Positions 20,195 through 30,117 of a stretch of 64,000 nt of DNA are shown here, one piece after another. The DNA is from Phytomonas francai (taxonomy: Eukaryota; Euglenozoa; Kinetoplastea; Trypanosomatida; Trypanosomatidae). Position 1 is the first letter of the stretch, and every line of letters begins with the position of its first letter. The notes beneath the pieces were generated by a model. The model ran no database searches, was not told the origin of the DNA, and saw nothing but the letters and a program-made list of their open reading frames with translations. The translations under genes were made by a program, and so were the position numbers. The DNA is taken from NCBI GenBank assembly GCA_001766655.1, contig MJCC01000004.1, positions 992,429 to 1,056,428 of the forward strand, given 5' to 3'.

Positions 20195-21634
20195 GGGCGG
20201 TGTGGTCTACCCCGGAAGAGTTAGTCGTCGTAGCGATCCCCTGCTCGGACTTTTGCTTTGTTTGTTTATCTTTCTAAGAAGGAGGGAACACAACAATAAT
20301 AATAACAATAATAATGAATCGCAACTTTCACAACATCGAAGTTTGAACAGCCCTTTCGTCTATGAGTTCAAGCACCATTATTCTCCGTACTGCAAGCCTT
20401 TACAGACCCATGGCGTTTCCCCACCACTACCACCATACCCTCGCGAAGGGAATTTTTATGCACACAATGATCACAGGCTCCACGAAATTCCAAGCTCAGG
20501 AAGCTAGAACAGGGGGTCTACGTTTGTGCACTAGGCTAGGTAAATGTGTCGGATTCAATAAATGTAGCTGCATTTCTGCTTAAATATCAAGAGATGTTTT
20601 TCAGAGACGCAAGCTTAGCGCAGAACACTATCCAGACATCGACCTAGGAGACCTTTTCAACGCGTTACCCTGCATTCCCCAAGACATTCCACTTAACTAT
20701 AACCGAGCTGCAGAATGGATAAAGCAACAACCATCAGAATAGCAATAACAAAAACATGACAGCGCCGTTTTACCATCTCCTCGCGTCGAAAGACACGAAG
20801 CTTTGTGCATATCTGTCGAGCACATCAGTTTTGAATCTAAGAAAACACATGCCTATATGAAGATTTTCGGTAGGATCTTCGAATCAATGACTGTGGACAA
20901 CTCCCCTAAATTAGGCTCTTACCACACAGTGCTGCCGTCGACAATTCCTTCGACTCGCTCAGCAGACTCGGAGCATAGCGGACCCACGTAATTTTGAGCA
21001 AGAGGGGCCGCCAATTTCACCGTTTATGTGTGTGAGCTTCCTTGTCCAAGCATCACAATGTGTTTTCCTACATAAATAATCATAAAAATGTATGTGCTAA
21101 ATAAGCTGAATGACAGTTTTTTTATCAACGGTCAGTGATAGAGTTATTATCACTTCTCCATGTTGATTCACGCTGGACACTTGTAATCACGTCTAAAAAT
21201 ATGTCGAAGCTAACTACCATAAACGATAAAGATGGGGCAAAAATCGAATGATACCCGTGAAGAACTGAGAGGAATCGTATTCCCGATGTGAATAGTGGCA
21301 ATAACAAAACAAAAAGTCCATAGCAGATGACAAAATCACTCTTGTAATCGTGTTAACCTTACATCTTCGTTCATTCGCGAGAGTAAAGGTATTTGAAGAG
21401 GTACCACGCAACCCCTTCGTAAACTCCAGCATACAATATGAAATATAAACATACAAAGAACACAAAGCCCCATCCATTTCTCAGATGAAAAGGCAACAAC
21501 AAGATTCCAAAAGGTTGAAATCGTATAAACTTTACATTTCACGTAAATATATACGCAAGAAAAGAAGAAGAAGAAAAAGACCAATAAATTCACTAAAGAA
21601 ATAATAATAAATAAACGAAGCGCAACAAGAAAGT
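20195..21634. other. spacer with possible decayed plus-strand coding fragments
   Basis: The part from about 20340 to 21000 is richer in GC than the rest and reads as protein-like pieces in different plus-strand frames (see 20584-20742). The remainder to 21634 is AT-rich with no gene. Confidence 0.4.
20584..20742 (+). pseudogene. possible gene relic on the opposite strand
   Basis: A 52-codon frame with no start codon ends in TAG at 20742 and has balanced, protein-like composition (KLSAEHYPDIDLGDLFNALP and NYNRAAEWIKQQPSE). Other protein-like plus-strand stretches lie in different frames at about 20350-20507 (PPLPPYPREGNFYAHNDHRL) and 20766-20860. Together they could be a decayed gene or mobile-element fragment inserted against the direction of the unit. 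No family is recognised, and chance is a real alternative. Confidence 0.2.
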
Positions 21635-24600
21635 CTATTTTTCGTTTTTCTGGAGATCAAAACGATACAACACCTTACATCTAGGACCTTTGTAGGGTAC
21701 CTCAGGGCGGATTATCAAGGGATCCAATGGACCTTGAGGAAGCTCATAAGATGACAGATGCGTCGAGGTCCGTGCGGCCATGCTTCGATCGACGTCAGAG
21801 AGGCGTTCGGGGACAGTTGTGGGGGCGACGCCAGACTCGAATGCGCGCGACGAGGGTTGGACCCCCTGGTTTGTTGAAACCGGTGGAAGGGCACCAACAA
21901 AATCTACAAAAGAGGTGGTCTTCAGACTCCCTCCTCCCGCCACCATGGTACTGCGAGCGTGCCCCTCCCGAATGCCGCTCGAGTCGTGAAAAGAAACACT
22001 TCGCAACGCCGCCGTTTCTTCGGATGGTTCCTCTGTGTTGTTTTGTTTCTGAGATGCACAAACTTCCGGCGCCAGACGATTCGTACTTCTAATTCGTTCA
22101 GGCGCCTCTTGTGATGGGCCCGAATCCCTTGTTATTGGGGGATTCCTGTTCTCCTGATGTCTCGGGTTCAAATGAGATGTCTTTCTGACTGTCTTTGTCG
22201 TGCCATCAGCACGGATCCTTGAGGTGGGAGTTGCCGACACGGTGCTATGAGTATCGGAGCTCACCTTTGTGCGATGAGAAACAGAAATGCAAGCCTCCGA
22301 ATCGTGTTTGGATTGAGTTTTCGTGCTGCTCTCTGACCTGTCATACAAAGCAGTCGATCGTTCTGCAGAACTAGCCTTCGCGGTCTTTGTCCTCAGGTTA
22401 ACGTCGAGAAGGTGCAATCGCGTGATGAGCGAAACGACGACGCGCGCCATCCCAAACCACTGCTGTCGCCGCTCCCGATCTACTAAAGTGCGCTCAACAA
22501 AGGCATGCAACCCCCCATTCCTTGCACGCTCTAGCCGACGAGCCTCCGTGCGCTCACCGGGCAACTGCAGAAGCCGAACAACACCATTCCGATCCTTTTT
22601 TTTGTCATTTTTGCCGAAGCATACGCTAAAAACGGAGCTCGGCTGCGGCACTTTGTTGAAAAAGAGCTGCCGAACAGCATCGACGCTGTCGTGGGGCTCT
22701 CCAAACAGCCTTGTGCTGCCGGACGGATTGCCGTCGCGGGAAAGGGCTGCGATCTCCTCTTCGCTATTGGTATCCGTCAGCTCCTCCTCCGACGTCGAGC
22801 TCGTTTCACTCGCGAGTCTGTCGCTCGTGCCATTACGCAAGCGGTGCGAGGAGTCCGAGGAAACTGCCAAAGCTGTGTCGGAGAACGTCCCGCACAAGTT
22901 GGTTTCCTCCTTGTGGATGCCATTTGGCGTGACTTTATATCGCTCGTTAGACGGGGGCTTCTCTTGAATAGGGTTCAGTTCTAGAATTCGGCTCCCACCC
23001 ACATCGCCACTCTCCACACCCATGTACGGAACGGTGATGTTCGTTGACCTCTGCATCGACTCCTCATGGATCTCCTCCTTCCGGCGTAGTCGCCGCCGTT
23101 TACGCATTTCACGCTCCTCACTGCGTACAATGTCGTTCAAAATCCCGTCCACATCCTTCTCCCAGTCGCTCGACGGCAGATCAGCATCCTTGCGTCCTGT
23201 GTACACTTCAATATCCGAGTTCGTATCCACAACGTCGTTGCCGCGGAATGCGTACGAAGAGGTCTGACCCTGGGGTAGTAAAAAGGAATTCATCTTGAGC
23301 GCCCTCGTATCCCTGGTAAGCGAATGCGTGGTGAGCGAGAAGCCCGGGGCTGACGAAGTCTCCGATAGCTTCTTTGAGAAGCCGCCGCCGCCGTCGCTGT
23401 CGGAAATCCCGCTTGCCCTTGCCCCATTGTCGTCCTTCGTGGGGGCCCTTGAGGAGCAGGTTGCGCTGCCATTCGGAGGCTCAGTTAGCGAGGAAACGGA
23501 CGGCACACCCAGAGATTGTTGGGTCGATCGCCGAAGCGCATCTTCGTTCTCACAGTGAAGGTATTGCGGCCACTTCGACGCGAAGAACGCCTCCATGCCA
23601 TAATGGAAGCGCACATAGCCCGTAAACAGCGCCGCGAGGAGCCAGAGCATGGATAGGTTGTACACTAGATCGTCATGCTGAAAATTCCTTGCAGAATTTT
23701 GCAGAGACGCATCTTTGGAGCGACGTTTAAAGAAAAAGCGCGGGCAATGCATGAGTAAGCATGGATAAAGTCCCTCAGACGTATACACATATAGCACTTG
23801 ATAAGCCTCCTCCAGCGCGGTGTTCATTATATCGGAGTTTTCGGTGATGCCTAATAAATTGGGACTCGGAAACGTCTTTGCGTAATCGCTAAATTCTTCC
23901 CTGGAGGGCTCATTTTCGGCATTCTGAAGACGCCGTAGCTCACGCACAAGGTATAACAACGCGGTATCGTTCATCAATTTCGATTTGACAACGACGTCGC
24001 CCAATTCAGCGCCGTCACTATGGGCATGACTACTGCACGCGATACGATCCTTTGGAACCCAGACCTTCCCCCGCGGAGACGCACGCATCACCTTGTTCAC
24101 CCAGCACAGCAGAAACTTCGAGAGCGTTTTGCGGGCAAAATCGATGCGGAAGGAGCCGATCCGGTACGGCTTCGAAAACTCGCATTCAATGCGAGTAAGG
24201 GTGATGCTAAGAGAAAAAAGAGACTTGGGGACGCATGGGCACGACTCAGTCGGACGGAACGTCTTCGCCAAGCGCTCCCACCGGCGTGCGTGCGTTTTAT
24301 ACCGTTCCGCGTATTTGACGGAGCGCTTATAAGCCTCGCGGAGAGCGTTCTCCGCAAACCTATGGCTCTCCCTCAAACCCAATAGCTCATCCTCCATCTC
24401 AGCCTCCATTAACTTCTTCACGTCAGTAACCGCAGACAGTTGGTTACGGAGCTGAAGAATGGTGTTGAGGTGAGCCTGATCGTTCATGTGCGCCTCACGT
24501 TTGTGATCAGAAAGAGCGCCATAGAGCTTTTCTACCTTTCCCTGCAATGTGGAGCGACGCCAACGCAAGAAACACTGCCCCTCCACACGGCGTCGTCTGT

Positions 24601-25639
24601 TATTGGTGATCAATCTTAGAGAGGCGTTGTGAAACACACGTGCACGCTGGGTATAACGATTCCATGCTAAAAACACCTTCCGCAGCCACGAATTATCGGC
24701 GCGGCGCCCCACGAACTGTAGAACATGGATGCTCTTCGTCAGCAAAGAGTTGAGAAAGTGAATGCGGCGCCAGGGGATATCGTTCGTGCGGCGCAAGGCC
24801 TCAATCTCTTGCATCCAGAGGCGGTAGTTCGAGAAGTCGAGCACCGTTTCGTAGGTGGTCTCCCGCGGCGGGTACGCCGGCGCGCCCTCGCGCGCGCCCG
24901 CGTCGGGTGCCGCCGCCGCGGGCCCCTCGGCCTCCGCGAGGGGGCTGTAGATGCTGTCCAGGATCGTCCGGCGGAGCAGCCCCCAGACCCCGCCCACGTT
25001 CGAGTCCCGCTTGAGGACCTCGTCGAGTACGTAGCACGCGACGCGGGCGAGGAGGGGGGGCGGCGTGGGCCCGCGGCCGGGCCCCTCCGCGCCCGCGCCC
25101 GCCCCCGGCCCGCGCGCGGCCACGCTCGCCTCCGCGAAGGCGACCTCCGCCCAGCGAACGGGCGAGCTGAACGGGGACTCCGCGAAGGGCACGGGAAAGA
25201 CGGCGCGAGGTGGGCAAGGGGATCGCCCCGGGGAGGCCTTCAATGGCAGAGGCGAAGAGGTAGGGGGAGAGGCGCAGGAGGAGGGCGTAGCCGTAGTCGT
25301 CGCCTTCCCTCGCCGCGGGGGAGGGCGCCGGGCCCCCGTTGTTTCCTCCCCCCGCCCGCCCAGTGTAAAAGCCGGTGCCCCCTGAGATTGAACCTCGTCC
25401 AGCAGGTCGGAATCGCCGCCTCTAAAGATTTTCTTGAGTCGGACATCGACATGGTCGGATGCGATCTTGAGCTCCTTCTGAAGCTTCGCTTGCTGCTTCT
25501 TCAGCAATTTGAGAGTCTGTAACGTGGCGATGTCTAGCTGATGCTGCAAGCGGCCCTCATCACGCGCACCAAAGGTGAGAACCGGTTCAGAAGACGCAAA
25601 GAGTTTCTCCTGTTTATTCAATGGTATGTGCTGGCGCAT
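21635..25639 (-). CDS. large hypothetical protein with Sfi1-like motifs
   Basis: A 1334-residue protein from an ATG at 25639. It opens with a Lys/Leu/Gln coiled coil (about 30-75). A very GC-rich Pro/Arg/Ala/Gly segment follows (about 85-195), then a helical region with a conserved look (LDFSNYRLWMQEIEALRRT, about 265-300). Two closely spaced motifs, VFLAWNRYTQRA (near 325) and QCFLRWRRSTLQ (near 356), and a later KFLLCWVNKVM (near 513), match the F-x2-W core of Sfi1 centrin-binding repeats. A long coiled coil lies between them. Residues 700-1330 are Ser/Glu/Arg-rich and disordered. A cytoskeletal or basal-body role is inference from the motifs. No family is otherwise recognised. Confidence 0.75.
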   Translation of the reverse strand: MRQHIPLNKQEKLFASSEPVLTFGARDEGRLQHQLDIATLQTLKLLKKQQAKLQKELKIASDHVDVRLKKIFRGGDSDLLDEVQSQGAPAFTLGGRGEETTGARRPPPRRGKATTTATPSSCASPPTSSPLPLKASPGRSPCPPRAVFPVPFAESPFSSPVRWAEVAFAEASVAARGPGAGAGAEGPGRGPTPPPLLARVACYVLDEVLKRDSNVGGVWGLLRRTILDSIYSPLAEAEGPAAAAPDAGAREGAPAYPPRETTYETVLDFSNYRLWMQEIEALRRTNDIPWRRIHFLNSLLTKSIHVLQFVGRRADNSWLRKVFLAWNRYTQRARVFHNASLRLITNNRRRRVEGQCFLRWRRSTLQGKVEKLYGALSDHKREAHMNDQAHLNTILQLRNQLSAVTDVKKLMEAEMEDELLGLRESHRFAENALREAYKRSVKYAERYKTHARRWERLAKTFRPTESCPCVPKSLFSLSITLTRIECEFSKPYRIGSFRIDFARKTLSKFLLCWVNKVMRASPRGKVWVPKDRIACSSHAHSDGAELGDVVVKSKLMNDTALLYLVRELRRLQNAENEPSREEFSDYAKTFPSPNLLGITENSDIMNTALEEAYQVLYVYTSEGLYPCLLMHCPRFFFKRRSKDASLQNSARNFQHDDLVYNLSMLWLLAALFTGYVRFHYGMEAFFASKWPQYLHCENEDALRRSTQQSLGVPSVSSLTEPPNGSATCSSRAPTKDDNGARASGISDSDGGGGFSKKLSETSSAPGFSLTTHSLTRDTRALKMNSFLLPQGQTSSYAFRGNDVVDTNSDIEVYTGRKDADLPSSDWEKDVDGILNDIVRSEEREMRKRRRLRRKEEIHEESMQRSTNITVPYMGVESGDVGGSRILELNPIQEKPPSNERYKVTPNGIHKEETNLCGTFSDTALAVSSDSSHRLRNGTSDRLASETSSTSEEELTDTNSEEEIAALSRDGNPSGSTRLFGEPHDSVDAVRQLFFNKVPQPSSVFSVCFGKNDKKKDRNGVVRLLQLPGERTEARRLERARNGGLHAFVERTLVDRERRQQWFGMARVVVSLITRLHLLDVNLRTKTAKASSAERSTALYDRSESSTKTQSKHDSEACISVSHRTKVSSDTHSTVSATPTSRIRADGTTKTVRKTSHLNPRHQENRNPPITRDSGPSQEAPERIRSTNRLAPEVCASQKQNNTEEPSEETAALRSVSFHDSSGIREGHARSTMVAGGGSLKTTSFVDFVGALPPVSTNQGVQPSSRAFESGVAPTTVPERLSDVDRSMAARTSTHLSSYELPQGPLDPLIIRPEVPYKGPRCKVLYRFDLQKNEK

Positions 25640-26192
25640 GATAGCATATAACTATATGTATTACAAAAATGTCTCCGGCACTTTAACCCTTTTATAACCA
25701 CAAGTACCATGGATAAGAAAAAAAAATAAAGAGGAAATTTGTAGCAACGCCGGCGGTTGCGCCCCAGGGAGTTTGGTTGGAACTTAACCCTGTTTTTTTT
25801 TTAAGCTTTAATTATATAGACAATATAAAAGAAGCGTAATCAACAATCAACGTGAGAAACAGTTATTACAGTGCATCAAAATAGTCCCGCTCGCGAAATG
25901 CTACCCCTTTGATTTCGATCAATTTGCTAGTTTCTTTTCCGTCGTTGTCCTTTTAACATCAGTGCTTAAAGTAATCGATGAACACGGTCGGAACCCTCAA
26001 CAGTTTCTGTTCGAAAACGCTAAAAAAAACTTCGTCTCAGAAGACGAGCAAAATCCACCCACAAAGGGGAAGACATAAGAAAGATCGACAGTCCGCGCAC
26101 TCTCAATTTCAGGAGACACGCACACAGCTGGGAAAGAAAGCAAACAACACTCCCCCTTTCTGTGTCCCTTTTCACGCATTATTCGCCAGAGT
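25640..26192. other. spacer between two large genes
   Basis: AT-rich. There are T/A runs at 25793-25805 and 25725-25733. The plus frame at 25978-26196 is Lys/Gln/Thr-rich and not supported. Confidence 0.5.
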
Positions 26193-29100
26193 TTAGCCAA
26201 ACGGGCCGTATCTCCATTCGGTATCTGGCATGGGAATACGCTTAATATAGTGCTCACCACGGCGAAGTACGCTGTCAATATCCATAGGGCCAATCGAATT
26301 TCTAGGATTGGCCGCCCAAGGCTCCGCAGCAACTTTGTAAGGAGCGGCAAAAGTAGGCGATGGCCCCTGCCCAGCCCCCACACGACCGTCCGAATCACGT
26401 TGCGTAGAACGGCCAGGTCTGGTCTTGGTTGGAATATTTTGGTCTGATTGAGCCACTTCCGTGGGTACGGCATCAACGTCCTCGCTGCCGCTACCATCCT
26501 TGACATTCAAGGAGCATAAACGCGGGTACATGGGGTGGTGTAGATCCCCATCAGGGTTGAGTCCAACTAAAGGAAGGGATGAGGACGAGACGGTAGGGCG
26601 TCCGCGCTCTATCGGCAAGCTTGCAGAGACATCAACAGCCACCACGCCCTTCTCTGTTTCGACCCCGTCATGCCGCGTAGTTGGATTACGCATATCCGAC
26701 TCCGTCGGGGGTGATGAGGCCCCGGAAAGGGCTACCTGTGGAATAAAGGAGCCACGGCACCGGTAGGTGTGTTCGATTTCAATGTAGGGCGCCGGGGGAA
26801 TGCCCTCCCGCCGCGTTGTATACCGTGCGGGGCTCGACGGGATGGGGGCCGCGTCCGGACCCCCCCCCGCGCCGTTGATGCGCGCATGCGCCCGCCGAAG
26901 GACGGCCCCGGACACCGGCAGGAGGGGCGCCGGGACGTCTCGAGGGAAGGCCCGCAGCGGGCCGATCCCCCCTCCGTAGTGCCGCTGCGCCCGCAGCACC
27001 TGCTGTAGGGTCGCCACCCCGGACGAGAGGGGGTCCCCGAAGAGCGCGTCCGAGGAGAGGGTGAGCAGAAGCCCCCTCACCATATCCTCCCGCACCTCGG
27101 CCCGCCGCTGGGTCTGCGCGCGGAGCCGTCCCAACAGGCCCGCGGGGGGGGCGCCAGACGCCGCCGCCGCGCTCAGCGGCTCGCAAAACGCGACGTGCGC
27201 GCCCTCCGCGCGGGTGTGCGCGAGAAACGCGGGCCCGTCCACCGTCGTAAAGCCGTCCAGGGCGCGGATGGGAACCGCGTGGAGGGGCCGTAGGCGGTGC
27301 CTGGCGGACAAGGCGGGCGTGGATGGTGGATTCGGGGACGGCTGAACCCCCTTTGGTGGGAGAAGCCTAGAATGGGGAGAGGGTCCCGAAGGGCTTGACT
27401 TCGGTCTGCCCACGAGGAGAGGAGTCCCACCCGTATCTCGGGGCGATTCTTGGGGAAAAAAAACATGAGGTCCCCCCACCTCATGTCTTTCCAGCTTCCC
27501 CGCCTCCGCCGAGTTTGTGGGCCCTATTGGCGGCTTGGGTTCCTCTTGCTCAAGTCTGCCAGCCCCCTGCACTTCTAAAGACGTTACCACCGTCATTTTT
27601 GTACCGCATGCGGACATCTTGAGGTCTCCGTCATGGTTTCCACCACAAAATATCGGCTCTGCTTCAATTTTCATATCCACACCGGTTGAACCATTCTCAG
27701 AAATGACGGGGAAGTCCATTGCCGCGACCCTAATAGCGGGCTCCCTTCCACACGTCTGGAGCTCTGTGGACGAGGGCGCCGCTAGTGGTGCATCATTTGC
27801 ACACCGATCGGCGTCATCATTATTTCGACTAATACTGGTGCCACTATGTTTCAGTTGTTTAGTGCCTAATTGCACCTTCCGCTTTTCCGAGACTTTTCCA
27901 TGCGCACCCTTATTCACTATATTCTGGTCCTTATGCGTGGACGACACTCCAGATGGAATGTCGGTGGGCCGGGGTGTGCTGCTTTTTCTCTTTTGTGTGG
28001 TCTTGACCCGTTCCCCTTCTACTTTTTCTATCAAGTGAGGAAAAGATTCGTGCTGGAGTGGTGCATTATGCTCCTTGAGAGCTATTAAACCACCGAAGTC
28101 GATCCGCACGCGTGATATAGCGGATAATAGTGAATCCTTAATGGCATTACCTTCCTCCTCCTTCCCACTACGCCCGCGCTTATGACCCTCGAAAGCAGCC
28201 TTAGGACTACCATCACCCCCTAAAGTCAGTATTTGGTGGTGTGCTGCATTTACAAACGCCGCGCCAACCTTCACGCCGACCCCGTCCTCTTGTAAAGAAG
28301 CCAAGGAAAGCTGTGGCGGCACCCCACCCTCGGCGCTCGCTTTCTCAGAGAACCACAGGGAGAGTTCGTGCAGTGGGGAACCCCCCAGATCGTCCCTGTC
28401 CTCAACGACGTCAGGGGTCGCTGTCAGAGACGAGGAGGCCCCTTTGGAGGGGCGGACCCCGAGTGCGGCCCCTGCCGTGGTGTGGACAGCTTCACGTGAT
28501 GAGTGCTCCAACGGGAGTTTGGTAGGCTCCTGAGGAGCCCGCCCAGAGCTTTTCCCGGCCGCGATGATCTCCCCCGCGTCTCGCTTTGTCCGCGCGGACT
28601 CCGGAAGAGCAGCGACCCCTGACATCGCTTTCAGCGTCGCGGGAGTACTCGAAGAGATGCTTGTGGGGTGCAACAATGTGGTAAAACCCCCACTGGAGGA
28701 GGAGGAGGAGGAGGAGAAAGAAGAAGAGGTCGTGCCCTGGTGAGGTTGGCCCCCCCCTCCGGTGTTTTTGTGCTTGACCTCCAAGGGTCCTGTTGATAGG
28801 GACGACGCCGAGCTGCCACGGGGATCTGAAAGACAAAGCTCACGCCCCTTTTGTCCCTCTTTAACATCCTCCTCCTTAACGGAAGAAGATCGCAAGCCAA
28901 GGAGATCTTGCGGTTTATCTTCTTCTGAAGGAAGAAGAAGCCTCGGGGTTTGTTGCCGATGACAACCATCATGAGGTTCATTATGGGGAACAATTGAGGT
29001 CGCTTCGGTCGCCGGTGACGGCCCATTGTGGTTCTTATCCCTATCGGAGTTAGGGGGTTGCCCAATCGAAGTTGGCGAAGACTGTTTTATCTTAGGAACC

Positions 29101-29282
29101 TTTATAGTACCTTTACTTTTAGCTTTCGATAGACAAACCTTCCGTCCTGCAGCAGGGATACTGGAAGAATGTGCTTTACCTATGCGTTTATTGGTAGCCG
29201 CAATGCAAGGCTTCCTCAAATGCGGCAGTTCTTCGGCCGTACCTGCGTTCAGTGGTTTATTGGATTGCAATTTCCTTGGCAT
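26193..29282 (-). CDS. large low-complexity hypothetical protein
   Basis: A 1029-residue protein. The start is the ATG at 29282; a longer frame would begin with GTG at 29324. The N terminus is basic (MPRKLQSNKPLN, then Lys-rich KSKGTIKVPKIK). Residues of about 184-197 are a serine run coded by a GGA/GAA triplet tract. Most of the chain is Ser/Pro/Gly/Glu-rich and looks disordered. One compact, GC-rich block (about 655-835, with HRLRPLHAVPIRALDGFTTV, REDMVRGLLLTLSSDALFGD and RYTTRREGIPPAPYIEIE) has mixed hydrophobic content and is the best candidate for a folded domain. No family is recognised. A nuclear or cytoskeletal scaffold is possible but unsupported. Confidence 0.7.
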   Translation of the reverse strand: MPRKLQSNKPLNAGTAEELPHLRKPCIAATNKRIGKAHSSSIPAAGRKVCLSKAKSKGTIKVPKIKQSSPTSIGQPPNSDRDKNHNGPSPATEATSIVPHNEPHDGCHRQQTPRLLLPSEEDKPQDLLGLRSSSVKEEDVKEGQKGRELCLSDPRGSSASSLSTGPLEVKHKNTGGGGQPHQGTTSSSFSSSSSSSSGGFTTLLHPTSISSSTPATLKAMSGVAALPESARTKRDAGEIIAAGKSSGRAPQEPTKLPLEHSSREAVHTTAGAALGVRPSKGASSSLTATPDVVEDRDDLGGSPLHELSLWFSEKASAEGGVPPQLSLASLQEDGVGVKVGAAFVNAAHHQILTLGGDGSPKAAFEGHKRGRSGKEEEGNAIKDSLLSAISRVRIDFGGLIALKEHNAPLQHESFPHLIEKVEGERVKTTQKRKSSTPRPTDIPSGVSSTHKDQNIVNKGAHGKVSEKRKVQLGTKQLKHSGTSISRNNDDADRCANDAPLAAPSSTELQTCGREPAIRVAAMDFPVISENGSTGVDMKIEAEPIFCGGNHDGDLKMSACGTKMTVVTSLEVQGAGRLEQEEPKPPIGPTNSAEAGKLERHEVGGPHVFFPQESPRDTGGTPLLVGRPKSSPSGPSPHSRLLPPKGVQPSPNPPSTPALSARHRLRPLHAVPIRALDGFTTVDGPAFLAHTRAEGAHVAFCEPLSAAAASGAPPAGLLGRLRAQTQRRAEVREDMVRGLLLTLSSDALFGDPLSSGVATLQQVLRAQRHYGGGIGPLRAFPRDVPAPLLPVSGAVLRRAHARINGAGGGPDAAPIPSSPARYTTRREGIPPAPYIEIEHTYRCRGSFIPQVALSGASSPPTESDMRNPTTRHDGVETEKGVVAVDVSASLPIERGRPTVSSSSLPLVGLNPDGDLHHPMYPRLCSLNVKDGSGSEDVDAVPTEVAQSDQNIPTKTRPGRSTQRDSDGRVGAGQGPSPTFAAPYKVAAEPWAANPRNSIGPMDIDSVLRRGEHYIKRIPMPDTEWRYGPFG
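28696..28730. repeat. GGA/GAA triplet repeat (poly-Ser codons)
   Basis: A trinucleotide tract inside the large gene, encoding the serine run on the minus strand. Confidence 0.85.
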
Positions 29283-30117
29283 GATGATGTTTAAAAACAC
29301 ACGAAGCCTCTCCCTCTCCCACACCTTCTCCCTGATCCCAGACCAGAAGAATTAGAGAACGAAAATGCAAACAAGACCTCTCTCTCATGCACCTATGGTC
29401 GCTTGTACGATTATCAATACTTCACACTTCTTTCTAGCCTTCCCGGGATCCCACACGTCGAGGGATCAAAACATAAAGGCTGTGAAGAGATCAGGAAATA
29501 AACCCTAACGTACCTTCCTTCAAAACGGTATTCCTGTTAATCAAGGAATATAGTTCCGCCCTCGTCTTCCCTTTTCCTTAACTTGGGTGCTTAATCGTGG
29601 ATATAAAGCGGGTAGGGTCTTCCTTTCCTTTTGCTTTAAAATAAAGACAAGAATTTTCAATCAAGAAAAATATGTTTTTTCTTCTCCCCCCTCCCCCCTA
29701 GATAAGTAACAATAATCAGCTCAGTATTAGACTTTTGGGAAACATCCATGAAATCTACACGATTGCGTACAGGCAGTCAGGGGCAATGGTTTAGCTTTTA
29801 CAAAAAGCAAATGAGTAAGGCTAAAACTGCCCTTTTTTAGCCAGTATTCTGTACAGTGAGAAAGCTGTGCTAAATATTTTACATGCCAAAAAAAAATTAG
29901 AAGAGGAAGAACAAGAAAAATCGAACCACCTTGTGCTGCGTTATTTTCCCTTTTTTTCTAAGTCCTTCAGGCAGCGAGAAAAGTGCGGTGCGTAAAAAAG
30001 CTTTTGCATCGCTTATCTAAAAGTGCATGGATGATCCTAGGCTTTTGGGAGGGGAAGACCCTAGCAACGGCATCACCAGGATAGGAACCAAATCCGTCAA
30101 TCAACGGGCAAAATAAC
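29283..30117. other. spacer between the coiled-coil gene and the 1029-residue gene
   Basis: No gene. A plus-strand pyrimidine stretch lies at 29675-29700. GC is about 40%. Confidence 0.5.

Noticed and set aside
19247..20224. Long plus-strand open frame opposite CDC73
   Set aside because: Mirror frame created by high GC in the real gene. It is Arg/Leu-rich, has no domain, and the minus frame has clear CDC73 motifs.
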